Assembly (NCBI GenBank): GCA_000934385.1
Contig: KN880434.1
Coordinates: forward strand, 124,001 to 188,000
Source: Cylindrobasidium torrendii FP15055 ss-10
Taxonomy: Eukaryota > Basidiomycota > Agaricomycetes > Agaricales > Physalacriaceae
Reading direction: 5' to 3'
DNA: 64,000 nt
This document shows positions 22,397-31,469 of this stretch, in pieces (positions within the stretch are counted from its first letter, which is position 1; each line of letters opens with the position of its first letter). Position numbers and translations under genes: made by a program. The notes beneath the pieces were generated by a model that saw nothing but the letters and a program-made list of their open reading frames with translations, did no database searches and had not been told where the DNA came from.

Positions 22397-24604
22397 CTAT
22401 AATATATAATACTCCATTGTGTTCCGTAGTTGTGCTTGAACATCCCAGATTTCTGTAGTGCTGTGTATCCCGTCCATCAGAACCTTGCATTTACAAGTCA
22501 TCCACCACCACTGGAATGTTATTAGAAAGAGATACCGCGTGGTCCGTGTAACATAATACCTTCGATGAACGGCACTTTGCCAGAAAGTAACTCGGAGTGG
22601 TTCTTGATCACAGATAGCATGGTCGACATCTCGCGGGTAGTGAGTATCGGACATTCCATGTTTGCCTCCTTCTTGATATAAGAGACGCAATCGTTCCAAA
22701 GGATCTAGTAACGTGGGGTGTAAGCACAAAACTCGACAGACTGACAGTCGACACACCGAGGGTATAGGGTCGAGTAGAATATAGTCGTGCTGCTGGAAGG
22801 AACAAGTGATGCCCAGTATCTCACGTAATGCATCGATAGCTTTCTGATGTGCCTCTGGAATAGTCGGTGCCAGGGTGAAGAAAAGGCTGAGCAGCGTCGT
22901 TTGCGTTATCATGTCAGCCAGCTTCAGCGCGCGCGCGTGCATGTCGTCGGAAGTTTCAATAGCGACAAGTAGCCTCTCTTTGACATGGATGAGATGGGCT
23001 TGAGTCCTGCTTTCTAGCTTCATGAAACGGTCATACCATCTCCCCGAGCTCAGGAGACCTGCCAATAAGATGGTTAGACACAATTGAATTTGGCCCTTGC
23101 TGTGGAAGTATGAGCGTACAGCAACCATCAGAGATCCATTCAGCAATGAGTTTGCGAGCGTCTCGGTAGAATTTGAGCGCCACACAACGGCTAGTCACAC
23201 AGAAAGCGTCTATACCGAGCCGTGGATAGAGGTCCTTGTGATCCTATTAGCAACAACCAACACAGCTTCAGCACGCGACGCCTACCGGTATCATGTCCAG
23301 CTCATTATAAAGATACTCTGGGAGGATGAGAGGCAGCTTGAGCACGGTCTCGCAAGAGTTCTGGTCAAGGTATAACGCCATAGAGAGGATACCGATATGA
23401 TTCTCATTGACTGTGATGTTTTGAGAGACCGAATCGTTTTCCGTAGTTTGCGATATAGGGATAAGGTGGATTTCGTGCTTGAGAATGGTATGGGCGCAGT
23501 GGAGAAGATGTTCGCGACCGCTGAAGCCGTCGCGCAGAGCAGCCATGAAGAAGACGGATACTAAGCAATGGGTCTATTCGTTTTAAGTCTTGACAGCAAT
23601 GTTGCGGAATAGACCTGCTTACCTGGAGTGCTGTGTGGGGCTCGAGGTCTTGACTTGTTGCGTCAACGCAGGCAACGGCTTCTTTCAATAGCAAACGTTG
23701 GTTATACAGACGCTCAGCGTCGTCCAATCCGTCGGCCACGAAGTTTCCCCAGAGTTGACAAGCCTGGAGAAGAGCTGGAGGAATTTTGGATGTATCCCCT
23801 GAAGCGAGGCCGAGAGAACGTTCTTCGCTGATGCATAGTCCCACCTGTGCTTTGTGCAACAGGAAGGTATGGCGTCTGTTTGTGCGACTCATCAGTACAA
23901 ATGCCGAAATGACAATTAAAGTGGAACCTACATAGGCGCGAGATCAAGCTCGTCGACTCGGCCCACGTTTGGTGTGCCGCTGCCTGCCTCTGTTACAGTG
24001 CTATCGGACACAGGCGAGAGCGTGGTACTTGGAGTAGTGTCGCTGGAAGGTTCAAAGGCGCGTAGGCGTTCTTCTAGTTCGCGAATACGGCCCTCGAGCT
24101 GTCGTCGGAGACTAACGTGCACGCCATCGTCATATTGACAGTCCTCCGGTTTCCCTATTCCGTCGCAACTATGGCAATAAGGACGCATACCATCACATTT
24201 CTAAAATCCCGCCAGTGGTTGAGTGACAATGTCTGAGGAATTCAAGCAAAAAAACGCACCCGCTTCTGCAAACTGCGTCTCTCGTTGAAGAGAGAAAGGA
24301 AATGATGCAATATGAAATGGCGTACCGACACGGGAGACACGCACTGCCTCTCTGTAGGATCTCTTTCGCCTCTTGGTCGTAAAAGCAGTCGGGCGATGCG
24401 CGCGCCCGCTGACAAGGCGTGCAAATCGGATCTTTACCGTCGCAACGCTGCGTAGTCAATGAGAACGACAATCAAAAGTTGGCCGCGAGCGTGTTACTGA
24501 CGACTTTCCGCTGGCTGAGGTTTTCGAATGTCAGCTAATATCTCGCCAAGTGAACGACCAGTGGATACTCACCGACAAGGTCTGCAGGTGCGTACTAAAG
24601 GCAT
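22397..24604 (-). CDS. Zn2Cys6 regulator with two tandem zinc clusters
   Basis: Fungal transcription factor. The N-terminal DNA-binding region holds two complete binuclear zinc clusters. The first is CRPC...RC, CDGKDPICTPC, then SPDC; the second is CLPC...KC, CDGMRPYCHSC, then PEDC. Both follow C-x2-C-x6-C-x6-C-x2-C-x8-C and are about 15 residues apart. Exons on the - strand are 24604-24573, 24514-24502, 24447-24326, 24272-24260, then from 24200. Each cluster is cut at the same two places, leaving a 13-nt microexon in each. A coiled coil (RRQLEGRIRELEERLRAFE) follows the second cluster. The remaining residues form a helical effector region (for example TTLLSLFFTLAPTIPEAHQK) without a name I can assign. 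Target genes are unknown. Confidence 0.82.
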
Positions 24605-24965
24605 ATCTTCACAGAATAATGGGCGTTGTTTGTGATTAAGAGGTAAGTGTTCATTCGACCCTTTTGTACCCAGACGGTCGGCGTTGTCCTTGTCTCAATG
24701 AGCAATGCTGATCGATCATCATTATATTGTACACGGCTTCGAAGTTAACTGGGCCAAAACACTTGGTCAAGTTGGCTCGGAAGTTGGCAGTTACATAATG
24801 TTGACATATACCAAAAGTCGCACAAAGTCAGCCTCCAATTAACACTGTGCCGCCGATAATGAAAGTTTGTACATTCATTGAACGAGCTAAATGTCAGCAC
24901 GTGGACTCTTTTAAGGAAACCACCACCACCACCTACCTGTTCCAACTGTGGTCTCTGCCTACCAC
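24605..24965. promoter_or_regulatory. Divergent intergenic region (zinc regulator / PDK)
   Basis: About 360 bp between two divergent start codons. No element stands out beyond an AT-rich stretch around 24720-24730 (ATTATATTGTA). Confidence 0.35.
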
Positions 24966-26809
24966 ATGGCGACGACAAGGAAGTGCGTCACTCGTGTGCA
25001 ACGCGTTGTTCCATCCCAGCAGAAACGCGCAGAGTCCACCGCACTTCATTTCTACCAGAACAGGCAACTCGAACTCTATGCATCCAGAGAACTCCGGCCA
25101 CTTTCTCTCAGACAGCTGGCATGCACACCTTGTTCATTCAGTAACCTCAGAATCACTGAGACTCTCATTGTAGATATTCTTCGGCCGATCCCTAACTGAG
25201 TCGCGCTTGCTAACGGTATGGACCTAATTGAACATAACACTGTAGGATTTGCAACAGAGACCTAACTCTATCGTGCAGAGCGCAAATTACGTCCGGACAG
25301 AGTTACCCGTCCGTATTGCACACCGTCTCCGAGACCTACAGGCCCTTCCATACGTGGTTGTGACTCAGGAGGGTGTAGCTCGCGTATATGAGGTCCGTCT
25401 GACTTCCATTCGCGCCAGCTCAGCATCATCAATTTGAGCACAGCTCTATTGGTCTGCATTCGAGCAGTGGGTCGGAACCTATCAAATTGAACCATTCTGA
25501 TGATTTCGGTGTGCAAGATTTCGAAGATACCCTCAGGTCAATACACCAGAAGAAAATAAGCAGTTCTGTGACTTCACCAGACGCCTTTTGGACGAACAGT
25601 ATGTTCGTTTTTCAACGACTCCGCGCTCCAAACTGATCCAGCATTCAAGTGCATCTGTTATTCCCAATTTATATCTGGGATTATCACTCTCTTCGCCGTA
25701 TTTGCCTCCAGAGCAATTGGACCGCTTTATGCGCAAGATGCTCACTACACGAATATCCCGCCGCGTCCTTGTAGAACACCACATTGCACTCTCGGAGGCG
25801 TACTCGAAAGGAGGGGGCTCAAACCCAACGGAACAGCACGTCGGGATCATATCTACAGGCCTCAACGTCGGCGACACTGTCAGAAGATGCATTGACCTCT
25901 TGCGTCGTCGTCCACTGCCTAGTAGTAGAACTTGCTGGTCGGAGGTCGTCATTGATGGTCACCCGAACACCAAGCTACCCTACATCCAGGAGCACCTCGA
26001 GTACGTAGCCGCCGTACATGGCCTCAAACACCCGCTTACGGCTGACACAGGTATATTGTATTCGAGCTTTTGAAGAATGTCGGTTGCCCAAAGTCAAACC
26101 TAGATCTCATGTTTAATACCGACTTCTGACAGTCCCTGGACGCTACTTTAAAGCGGCATGTACGCTCAACATCCCTCCCGCCTGTCAGAATAACCATATC
26201 TGAGGGCGTGAATGATGTCGGTATCAGAGTGTCCGACCAAGGTGCGCGTCCTACATAACATTCTGTATGTTGCTGAGCCCATGTTATGACCGTAGGTGGA
26301 GGTCTGTCACTGAAGGACCTGACTATCAGCAGGCCCGAGGATTTATTCTCATTCTCCCATGTTCGCAACGCCAAGCGCCTACACGCACCCCACTTGGAGA
26401 AGCTCAGATCTGTAGCCAATACCCATCAAGGATTGAAAGCCACAGTGCATGAGCAGGTGGCAAAATGGAATGGTCGGAACGCGTCGACGAAGGACGCACA
26501 AGATGGGCGGGAGCCCCGCCTTGGAATAGGTCTTCCCATGAGCAACATATACTCAACGTGAGAAAAATGGGACAGTGATGAGAGCTGAACACTGAACTGT
26601 TGTAGCTACTTCGGGGGAAAACTTGAGCTCATGTCCCTCGATGGTTGGGGTGCGTCCACGAACTCGTCTGGTCTGCTGCGTATTTCCTGACGCTATATCA
26701 AGGAACGGACGTTTACCTGCGCCTCCCCAAGCTTGTGAGTACGTAGCTGCGACGAGAGATCGATACTCAATCACCACAGGGCACAAATCTTGAAGGCATC
26801 GAGGTTTAA
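24966..26809 (+). CDS. Mitochondrial pyruvate dehydrogenase kinase (PDK/BCKDK family)
   Basis: Histidine-kinase-like protein kinase that phosphorylates and inactivates mitochondrial alpha-ketoacid dehydrogenase E1. MATTRKCVTRVQRVVPSQQK is a basic presequence, then HFYQNRQLELYASRELRPLS. The four-helix domain continues RTELPVRIAHRLRDLQALPY and VIPNLYLGLSLSSPYLPPEQ, with the conserved RISRRVLVEHHIALSE and HVGIISTGLNV. The ATP-binding GHKL part has the N-box in EYIVFELLKNSLDATLKRH, a DxGGG loop in VSDQGGGLS and the G-box LGIGLPMSNIYSTYFGG, ending DGWGTDVYLRLPKLG. Ten or so introns are needed. One (25119-25173) appears to use a GC donor. Whether the target is the pyruvate or branched-chain enzyme is not settled by sequence. 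Confidence 0.9.
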
Positions 26810-26998
26810 CGGAGCCATTGCCGCTGCTGTAGAACGATAGAAAGCATTTAAAGGGCGGGTGTGCTGAATTGTAGTGAAAGTCGGCCGTATGTTATTGTCA
26901 ATTCGAGCCCGCATTTATATGATACCATCATGAGAATACAAGGGACTCGGGCTCTACACGCACTAACGTTAGGATCAGCTGGACAGTTACTTTAAGTA

Positions 26999-27733
26999 CT
27001 ATGGTACAAGCGCTTCGTCCTCCCAATCTCCACCCGCTTTCCAAAACCGCGTCCTTCTGTTCGGAATTGGCTCCAGCTCAACAAGGTCAACCTCCTCCGG
27101 GTCTACGACGACAAGGGCGAAATTTCGCAGTGATTGCGCCCATAGTCTCTTTTGCTCCTCATCTGGGAATTCGCCGACGTCGTTGGGGCCTTCAATCTTG
27201 CTGGGCCACGACTCAGGCGGAGACCCTGGCCACTGTGAAAGCGGTGTTCCTGGCGGAGGTCGAAGCCACGACGCCTTCATATGGCCGCTCATACTCTTGA
27301 AGACTTCGAGGCGTTTCGCTTCCCAGTCAAATCCATTTGAGGCTTTTCCAAGATGATGTGTGAAGTGCTTGTGTAGGTCGTCTTCGGGAGATGGAACAAG
27401 AGAGGCCTGGCCGGATATGCGGTATTGCTCCTTCGTGCCGGGAATCCACCAGGCCAGTTGAACAGCAGGGTTTGCGATAATTTGAACTGTCTTGGCTGTC
27501 CGTATGTCCGTGGTCATGAGCAAAAGTGTGCGTTTGACGCTGTCGGTCTCGAAGCCTCTGAATATTAAGGTTCGTACATGGGGGACTGGGGATGTTCGAT
27601 CCAGCGATCCAAATTGTAAGACTATGAAGATGATAAGCAACGAGATCAAATCACAGTAGCGAAGCGCACCACTGGCATCGGGATGTTTTTTGAGTGCGTT
27701 GTCCAGGGCTGTCTTCCAACGAGGCGCGGCCAT
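26999..27733 (-). CDS. Pyridoxamine-phosphate-oxidase-like FMN-binding protein (Alr4036 type)
   Basis: Split-barrel flavin-binding protein resembling pyridoxamine 5'-phosphate oxidase. Recognisable elements are VRTLIFRGFETDS, LLLMTTDIRTAKTVQIIANP, AVQLAWWIPGTKEQYRISGQ and the C-terminal RLWAQSLRNFALVVVDPEEV with LELEPIPNRR-like spacing (VELEPIPNRRTRFWK). MAAPRWKTALDNALKKHPDA is a typical N-terminus. The single long frame includes a hydrophobic insert just before LQFGSLDRT that the family lacks. A 48-nt GTGCGC...CATAG segment fits a stop-free, in-frame intron and its removal restores the fold. The true substrate is unknown; many fungal members are annotated only by fold. Confidence 0.8.
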   Translation of the reverse strand: MAAPRWKTALDNALKKHPDASGALRYCDLISLLIIFIVLQFGSLDRTSPVPHVRTLIFRGFETDSVKRTLLLMTTDIRTAKTVQIIANPAVQLAWWIPGTKEQYRISGQASLVPSPEDDLHKHFTHHLGKASNGFDWEAKRLEVFKSMSGHMKASWLRPPPGTPLSQWPGSPPESWPSKIEGPNDVGEFPDEEQKRLWAQSLRNFALVVVDPEEVDLVELEPIPNRRTRFWKAGGDWEDEALVP

Positions 27734-28152
27734 GGTTATGGTGGTAAGATTTGAGAAGGCAGGCCGAGGTGTGACATGCTGTCAATCGTCACCGATCCCC
27801 AGATAGACTTGGTTCATTTCGTGTCTTCAAAAAGTGATGTTGTAACTGTTTCTCTGGGCGAGAGGCTCGATGGGAGAGAAATGCACGAATTGTGGACCAA
27901 GGGCGAAGAATGACGAGGACAGAGAAGCAAAAGAATTTGGTAGCACGTGCACGCAAAGCTACTATAACAGGAAAAAAGATCGCCAGGCAAAAGAATGAAG
28001 CAGGGTGGCGCGGCGGGCGGGTTGGCCCCGAACCTGGCATGCTACCTCGATGTAATCTGGATGTAATTGTCTGACAAATCGCGAGTCGGATAACTCGCCA
28101 AGCCTTGGTGAGCAGGAGTGGGAGCGCGCGGAAGTGACGTCGTGTGGACGCA

Positions 28153-28159
28153 TATAAAA
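28153..28159 (+). promoter_or_regulatory. TATA box
   Basis: TATAAAA located 66 bp before the start codon of the Hsp31-like gene, a suitable distance for a short fungal leader. Confidence 0.55.
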
Positions 28160-28183
28160 TGGAAATACACAGTTATTTTGGCC

Positions 28184-28210
28184 CCAACCAACCAACCAAC
28201 CAACCAACCA
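28184..28210 (+). repeat. CCAA tetranucleotide repeat in 5' leader
   Basis: Six full CCAA units plus CCA lie immediately upstream of the Hsp31-like start codon and downstream of its TATA box. A repeat here could affect leader length or translation. Confidence 0.85.
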
Positions 28211-28225
28211 CTAGCCAATACCACC

Positions 28226-29009
28226 ATGAGCAAGTCTTCCATCCTCTTTGTCTACACCTCCTGCGACACCGGCGTCAACGGAAAGCCCACAGGTTGGTAT
28301 CTCCCAGAGGCCGCCCACCCATACTACATCCTCGCGCCCCATGTCAACATCACCTTTGCATCGCCCAAAGGCGCGAACCCGCCAGTGGACGAAGGCTCGG
28401 TCAAGACGTTTACCGACGACGAGAGCCAAAAGTTCCTCAAAGATCCAGAGGTGAAGAAGCTCTTCGAGAACACAAAAAAGATCAGTGAGGTGGACGCGAA
28501 GGATTATGATGCCATCTTCTACGTTGGTGGCCATGGGCCGTGCATTGATCTCGCGGTCGACGAGGCCAACATCAAGCTCGCTGGTGAATTCTACCAGAGC
28601 GGCAAGATCACCGCAGCCGTGTGCCACGGTCCTGCGTGCGTCCACAACCATCGCAGCCTCTACATTCACTGATTTAGAAAACTAGTGCACTCGCCAACGT
28701 TGTTGATGCCGCAGGCAAGTCCATCTTCGATGGAAGGCAGTTTACTGTATTCTCCAATGTGGAAGAGACGCAAGTTGACGGATTCGGGGTGCGTATTCGT
28801 CCCGACTTCATTGTGCATACTTTCTGACAATATTTCGATAGATTATTCCGTGGTCTGTCGAAGACAAGCTGAAGGAGAGGGGAGGCAAGTTTGTCAGCAC
28901 CGAGCCATGGGGTGTAAAGACCGTTGTCGATGGCAACTTGTACACTGGCCAAAACCCTGCCTCTGCAGGCCCGCTCGGCAAGGTCATCCTCGAGGCGCTG
29001 CAGAAGTAG
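28226..29009 (+). CDS. Hsp31-like DJ-1/PfpI protein (glutathione-independent glyoxalase type)
   Basis: Class I glutamine-amidotransferase-like fold; relatives convert methylglyoxal to lactate without glutathione and act in stress defence. It starts MSKSSILFVYTSCDT. GKPTGWYLPEAAHPYYIL carries the conserved Glu of the TG-x4-E motif. AIFYVGGHGPCIDLAVDE is the glycine loop before the active site, and ITAAVCHGPA holds the nucleophilic Cys-His. Two introns join to ALANVVDAAGKSIFDGRQ and then IIPWSVEDKLKERGGKF. The end matches the family: VVDGNLYTGQNPASAGPLGK. Length is about 230 aa. The TATA box and repeat-bearing leader suggest a regulated, possibly stress-responsive, gene. Confidence 0.92.
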
Positions 29010-29196
29010 CGCACAGTAACAACACTTAAATCATGTACTTGTACTTTTATAATACTCGCTTCTGCCTGACTTAGTGTTTGAATGGCGATGAGGACTAGTA
29101 CTGAGGACTGAGTGATTCCAAGATTTTGGTAACATGCACCGAGTGATCGACTGCTGAACACTTCTTCTCCCACCCAACTACCACGACGGGCCTGCG

Positions 29197-30375
29197 ATGT
29201 CGTCCGGCATCGAGATGGCGCCGTTGCGGGCGGCCAGTACAATGTACCTTGCAGACCATACTGAAGATCCTCACGCGCCGGACCACGCAACCGCTCCGGA
29301 ATGGAAGCAAGATTTATTTGCCCTGCTTGAGCAGCCAACATCAAGCCCGGGCGCATTTCTGGTCCACATAGTAGTAACGGGTCTCATAGTCGGTGCGTTA
29401 CGATGTTCTTTCCAATCTACCGGAATGCTCAGCCCTTGCCGTACAGTGTCTGCTGCTGTGACTGTCATTGAGACCATCCCTGCTGTCCACGCGATCTCGA
29501 CGAACGTCTGGTTCGGGCTGGAGACCACCCTCGTCTTGCTCTTTACGGCGGAATACATCACACGATGCGTAGCCTGGTCAGCTACGTGGCGGTCGCTCTT
29601 CGCATATACCTCGTCCTTCTTCGGCATCGTCGATTTGCTAGCAGTGCTACCATACTACATCGAGTTGCTGCTGCACGAGGATACCTCGACATTATTCAGA
29701 TTCAGCATCTTGCGCATGTTCCGCCTCCTGCGTGTGTTTCGTCCATTTCGTCACACCCACAGCATCCTCCTCACCATCGAAGTCATGTACCTCTCGGTTC
29801 GACGGTCGCAGCATGCCCTCCTCGCCATATCTTTCTTTGTCATCATGATTCTTACCGTTTTCTCCACTCTCCTCTACTTTGCAGAACGCGGCACCTGGGA
29901 CCCCGCGCTTGGAACGTTCATCAACACAGACGGTGACCCTTCACAATTCGCCAGTATCCCTGCTGCGGCGTGGTTTGTTCTGCAAACCATTACAACAGTT
30001 GGCTATGGCGAAATCACGCCCCGTAGTTTCCTTGGCCGTTTCGTGACTTTGCCGCTCCTGCTCTTCGGTCTGTTTCTGATCGCGTTGCCGTCATTCGTGC
30101 TCGGCAGAGAGTTCAGTATTGTGTGGGAAAAGATGGAGCCGCAGATGCAGGATGATTGGGAGCCGGAGTCGCCCCAGGCATTGCGGCGGACAGACAACTT
30201 CTTGGGAAGGAGGCGAGAGGCAGACCTGATCTTCGACGCCAATCCTGGCAACCGCAAGGATCTCAATGAGCGCATCGAGGCGCTCACGAAGACAGTAGAT
30301 CAACAAGGAAGGATGCTTGAGCGCCTACTAGAGATCATGGACAAAGGAAAGAACAGAGAACGAGAAACGAGTTGA
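29197..30375 (+). CDS. Voltage-gated potassium channel subunit
   Basis: Six-transmembrane, single-pore K+ channel. S1 forms as HIVVTGLIVVSAAVTVIETI after removing a 54-nt in-frame intron (GTGCGT...TACAG, about 29392-29445). S2-S3 include TTLVLLFTAEYITRCVAW and FGIVDLLAVLPYYIELLL. The S4 voltage sensor is ILRMFRLLRVFRPFRH, with Arg at every third position. S5 is LLAISFFVIMILTVFSTLLY. The pore helix and filter are AAWFVLQTITTVGYGEI, with the TVGYG signature. S6 is LLLFGLFLIALPSFVLGREF. The C-terminus ends in a coiled coil (LNERIEALTKTVDQQGRMLE). Spliced length is about 374 aa. Likely a homotetramer at the plasma membrane. Confidence 0.92.
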   Translation: MSSGIEMAPLRAASTMYLADHTEDPHAPDHATAPEWKQDLFALLEQPTSSPGAFLVHIVVTGLIVGALRCSFQSTGMLSPCRTVSAAVTVIETIPAVHAISTNVWFGLETTLVLLFTAEYITRCVAWSATWRSLFAYTSSFFGIVDLLAVLPYYIELLLHEDTSTLFRFSILRMFRLLRVFRPFRHTHSILLTIEVMYLSVRRSQHALLAISFFVIMILTVFSTLLYFAERGTWDPALGTFINTDGDPSQFASIPAAAWFVLQTITTVGYGEITPRSFLGRFVTLPLLLFGLFLIALPSFVLGREFSIVWEKMEPQMQDDWEPESPQALRRTDNFLGRRREADLIFDANPGNRKDLNERIEALTKTVDQQGRMLERLLEIMDKGKNRERETS

Positions 30376-30827
30376 CTCTACGCATGGATTTTCAGCTATG
30401 TAACATTACCCACTGCATAATGGCAAATACTGCCACATCACGCTTCAGTTATTGGCCACTAGGATGTGTAGGCAGCGGCTTGTTGCCGTATCCACTAAAC
30501 ACCCAAATGTGGGAGGGTCGTCCCTCGTAGCGGTGCGTAGTTGGGGTTTGCACTGTCTAGGTTCCAGATTTACAGCATTGAGCTACACAATCGTGATTTG
30601 AACCGAATGCGTGGTGGCTCGGAAGGCTCCTGCATTCCAACTAATCCGATAGCTACGAAGAGAGAGCCTCACCCGATGTGATACGAACTCACGAAGTTCT
30701 GGCTGGGAGTCTGAGACGTTCTGTGCGCAGTGGAGCACAGGGTTGGGGTCATCCGACTGTCCCACGGGAATATTGATTGTTCGGCCAGGTGGTTCTGGAT
30801 CGCATACTCGACCCATCGTACGAGGCG
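30376..30827. other. Intergenic region with no gene seen
   Basis: About 450 bp of 3' UTR and upstream sequence after the K+ channel gene. Short tRNA-like words occur near 30590-30720, but they do not fold into a tRNA. No coding frame is supported. Confidence 0.35.
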
Positions 30828-30835
30828 TATAAATA
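30828..30835 (+). promoter_or_regulatory. TATA box of the small membrane-protein gene
   Basis: TATAAATA is 71 bp upstream of an ATG at 30907 and is followed by a pyrimidine/A-rich leader with CCAACCAACC. This strongly placed TATA element is part of the case for the small gene. Confidence 0.6.
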
Positions 30836-30906
30836 CAAATGCTCTTGGGCACTGAAAGCAAACAATACTCACCAACCAACCTTACCGATTTGACACACAC
30901 ACTCAA

Positions 30907-31199
30907 ATGCTAGTGCCTCACATTCAAGGCATCAAAGGGCGTCCAGTATCGACTGGAGTAATAACGGCGGCAGGGGCCACGGTCGTTGCATACGTGCGTA
31001 GTGTTAGGGAAGTTTTGGGGGGGACGCAAGGCTTACCGCAATCGACAGACTGCGTACAAAGTGGCACGAGACCTGAAATTACGGCGGACCATCTCCCCAA
31101 TTGCACGTACAGCAAGGTGAGTTTAAGAACCATCATTGAGTTTAAGTGCTGACTAAACCTGCAGGCCACAGGCCATACGATTATCTGGATCTAAACTGA
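30907..31199 (+). CDS. Small 60-residue single-pass membrane protein (putative)
   Basis: A three-exon gene that I built from splice signals. Exons are 30907-30993 (29 codons), 31049-31116 and 31172-31199. Both introns are exactly 55 nt with GT-AG ends (GTGCGT and GTGAGT donors). The product starts MLVPHIQGIKGRPV and has one hydrophobic segment, STGVITAAGATVVAYTAY. A strongly basic stretch (KVARDLKLRR) follows, and the tail RPYDYLDLN is acidic and aromatic. This arrangement suggests a tail-exposed inner-membrane or ER micro-protein; I recognise no family. The unspliced frame runs to 31152 with much less protein-like sequence. The well-placed TATA box and perfect phase agreement support a real gene, but expression evidence is needed. 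Confidence 0.5.
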
Positions 31200-31469
31200 A
31201 GGAGTATGAACGGGACTGGTTCGATAGTGTGGAATGGGCAATAATGTATGATTAGTGTTGAGAAACCGGGAAATGCAAGTGGACATCTGGATAAAGCGCT
31301 AGCAAAGCAATAATATCAGCAGACCGCGGTTGATGTCGTTCATTATTGAGCCCATGCGATCGGACTATACCAGTCCTTTGAACCCCAACTTCCATCTCAT
31401 CTGTGTTGCTGCAGGTTTTGCCTACCAACTGGCGGCCCAGCTACGCGCCTCCGCCGATTGTTGCGGACC

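Larger units (their letters stand above)
27734..28225. promoter_or_regulatory. Divergent promoter region with TATA box and CCAA leader repeat
   Basis: About 490 bp between divergent genes. For the + strand gene there is a TATAAAA at 28153-28159 and a CCAA tandem repeat in the presumed leader. A GC-rich stretch (28005-28035) with GGCGGGCGGG lies in the middle. Confidence 0.5.

Noticed and set aside
27600..27650. Apparent hydrophobic membrane insert in the FMN-binding protein
   Set aside because: It corresponds to an in-frame 48-nt intron (GTGCGC donor, CATAG acceptor) whose removal restores the family fold, so I do not treat it as a real membrane segment.
30590..30720. tRNA-like words on the - strand (for example GTTCAAATC and GTTCGTATC)
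   Set aside because: The flanking bases do not form the T-arm, anticodon or acceptor stems needed, so there is no foldable tRNA.
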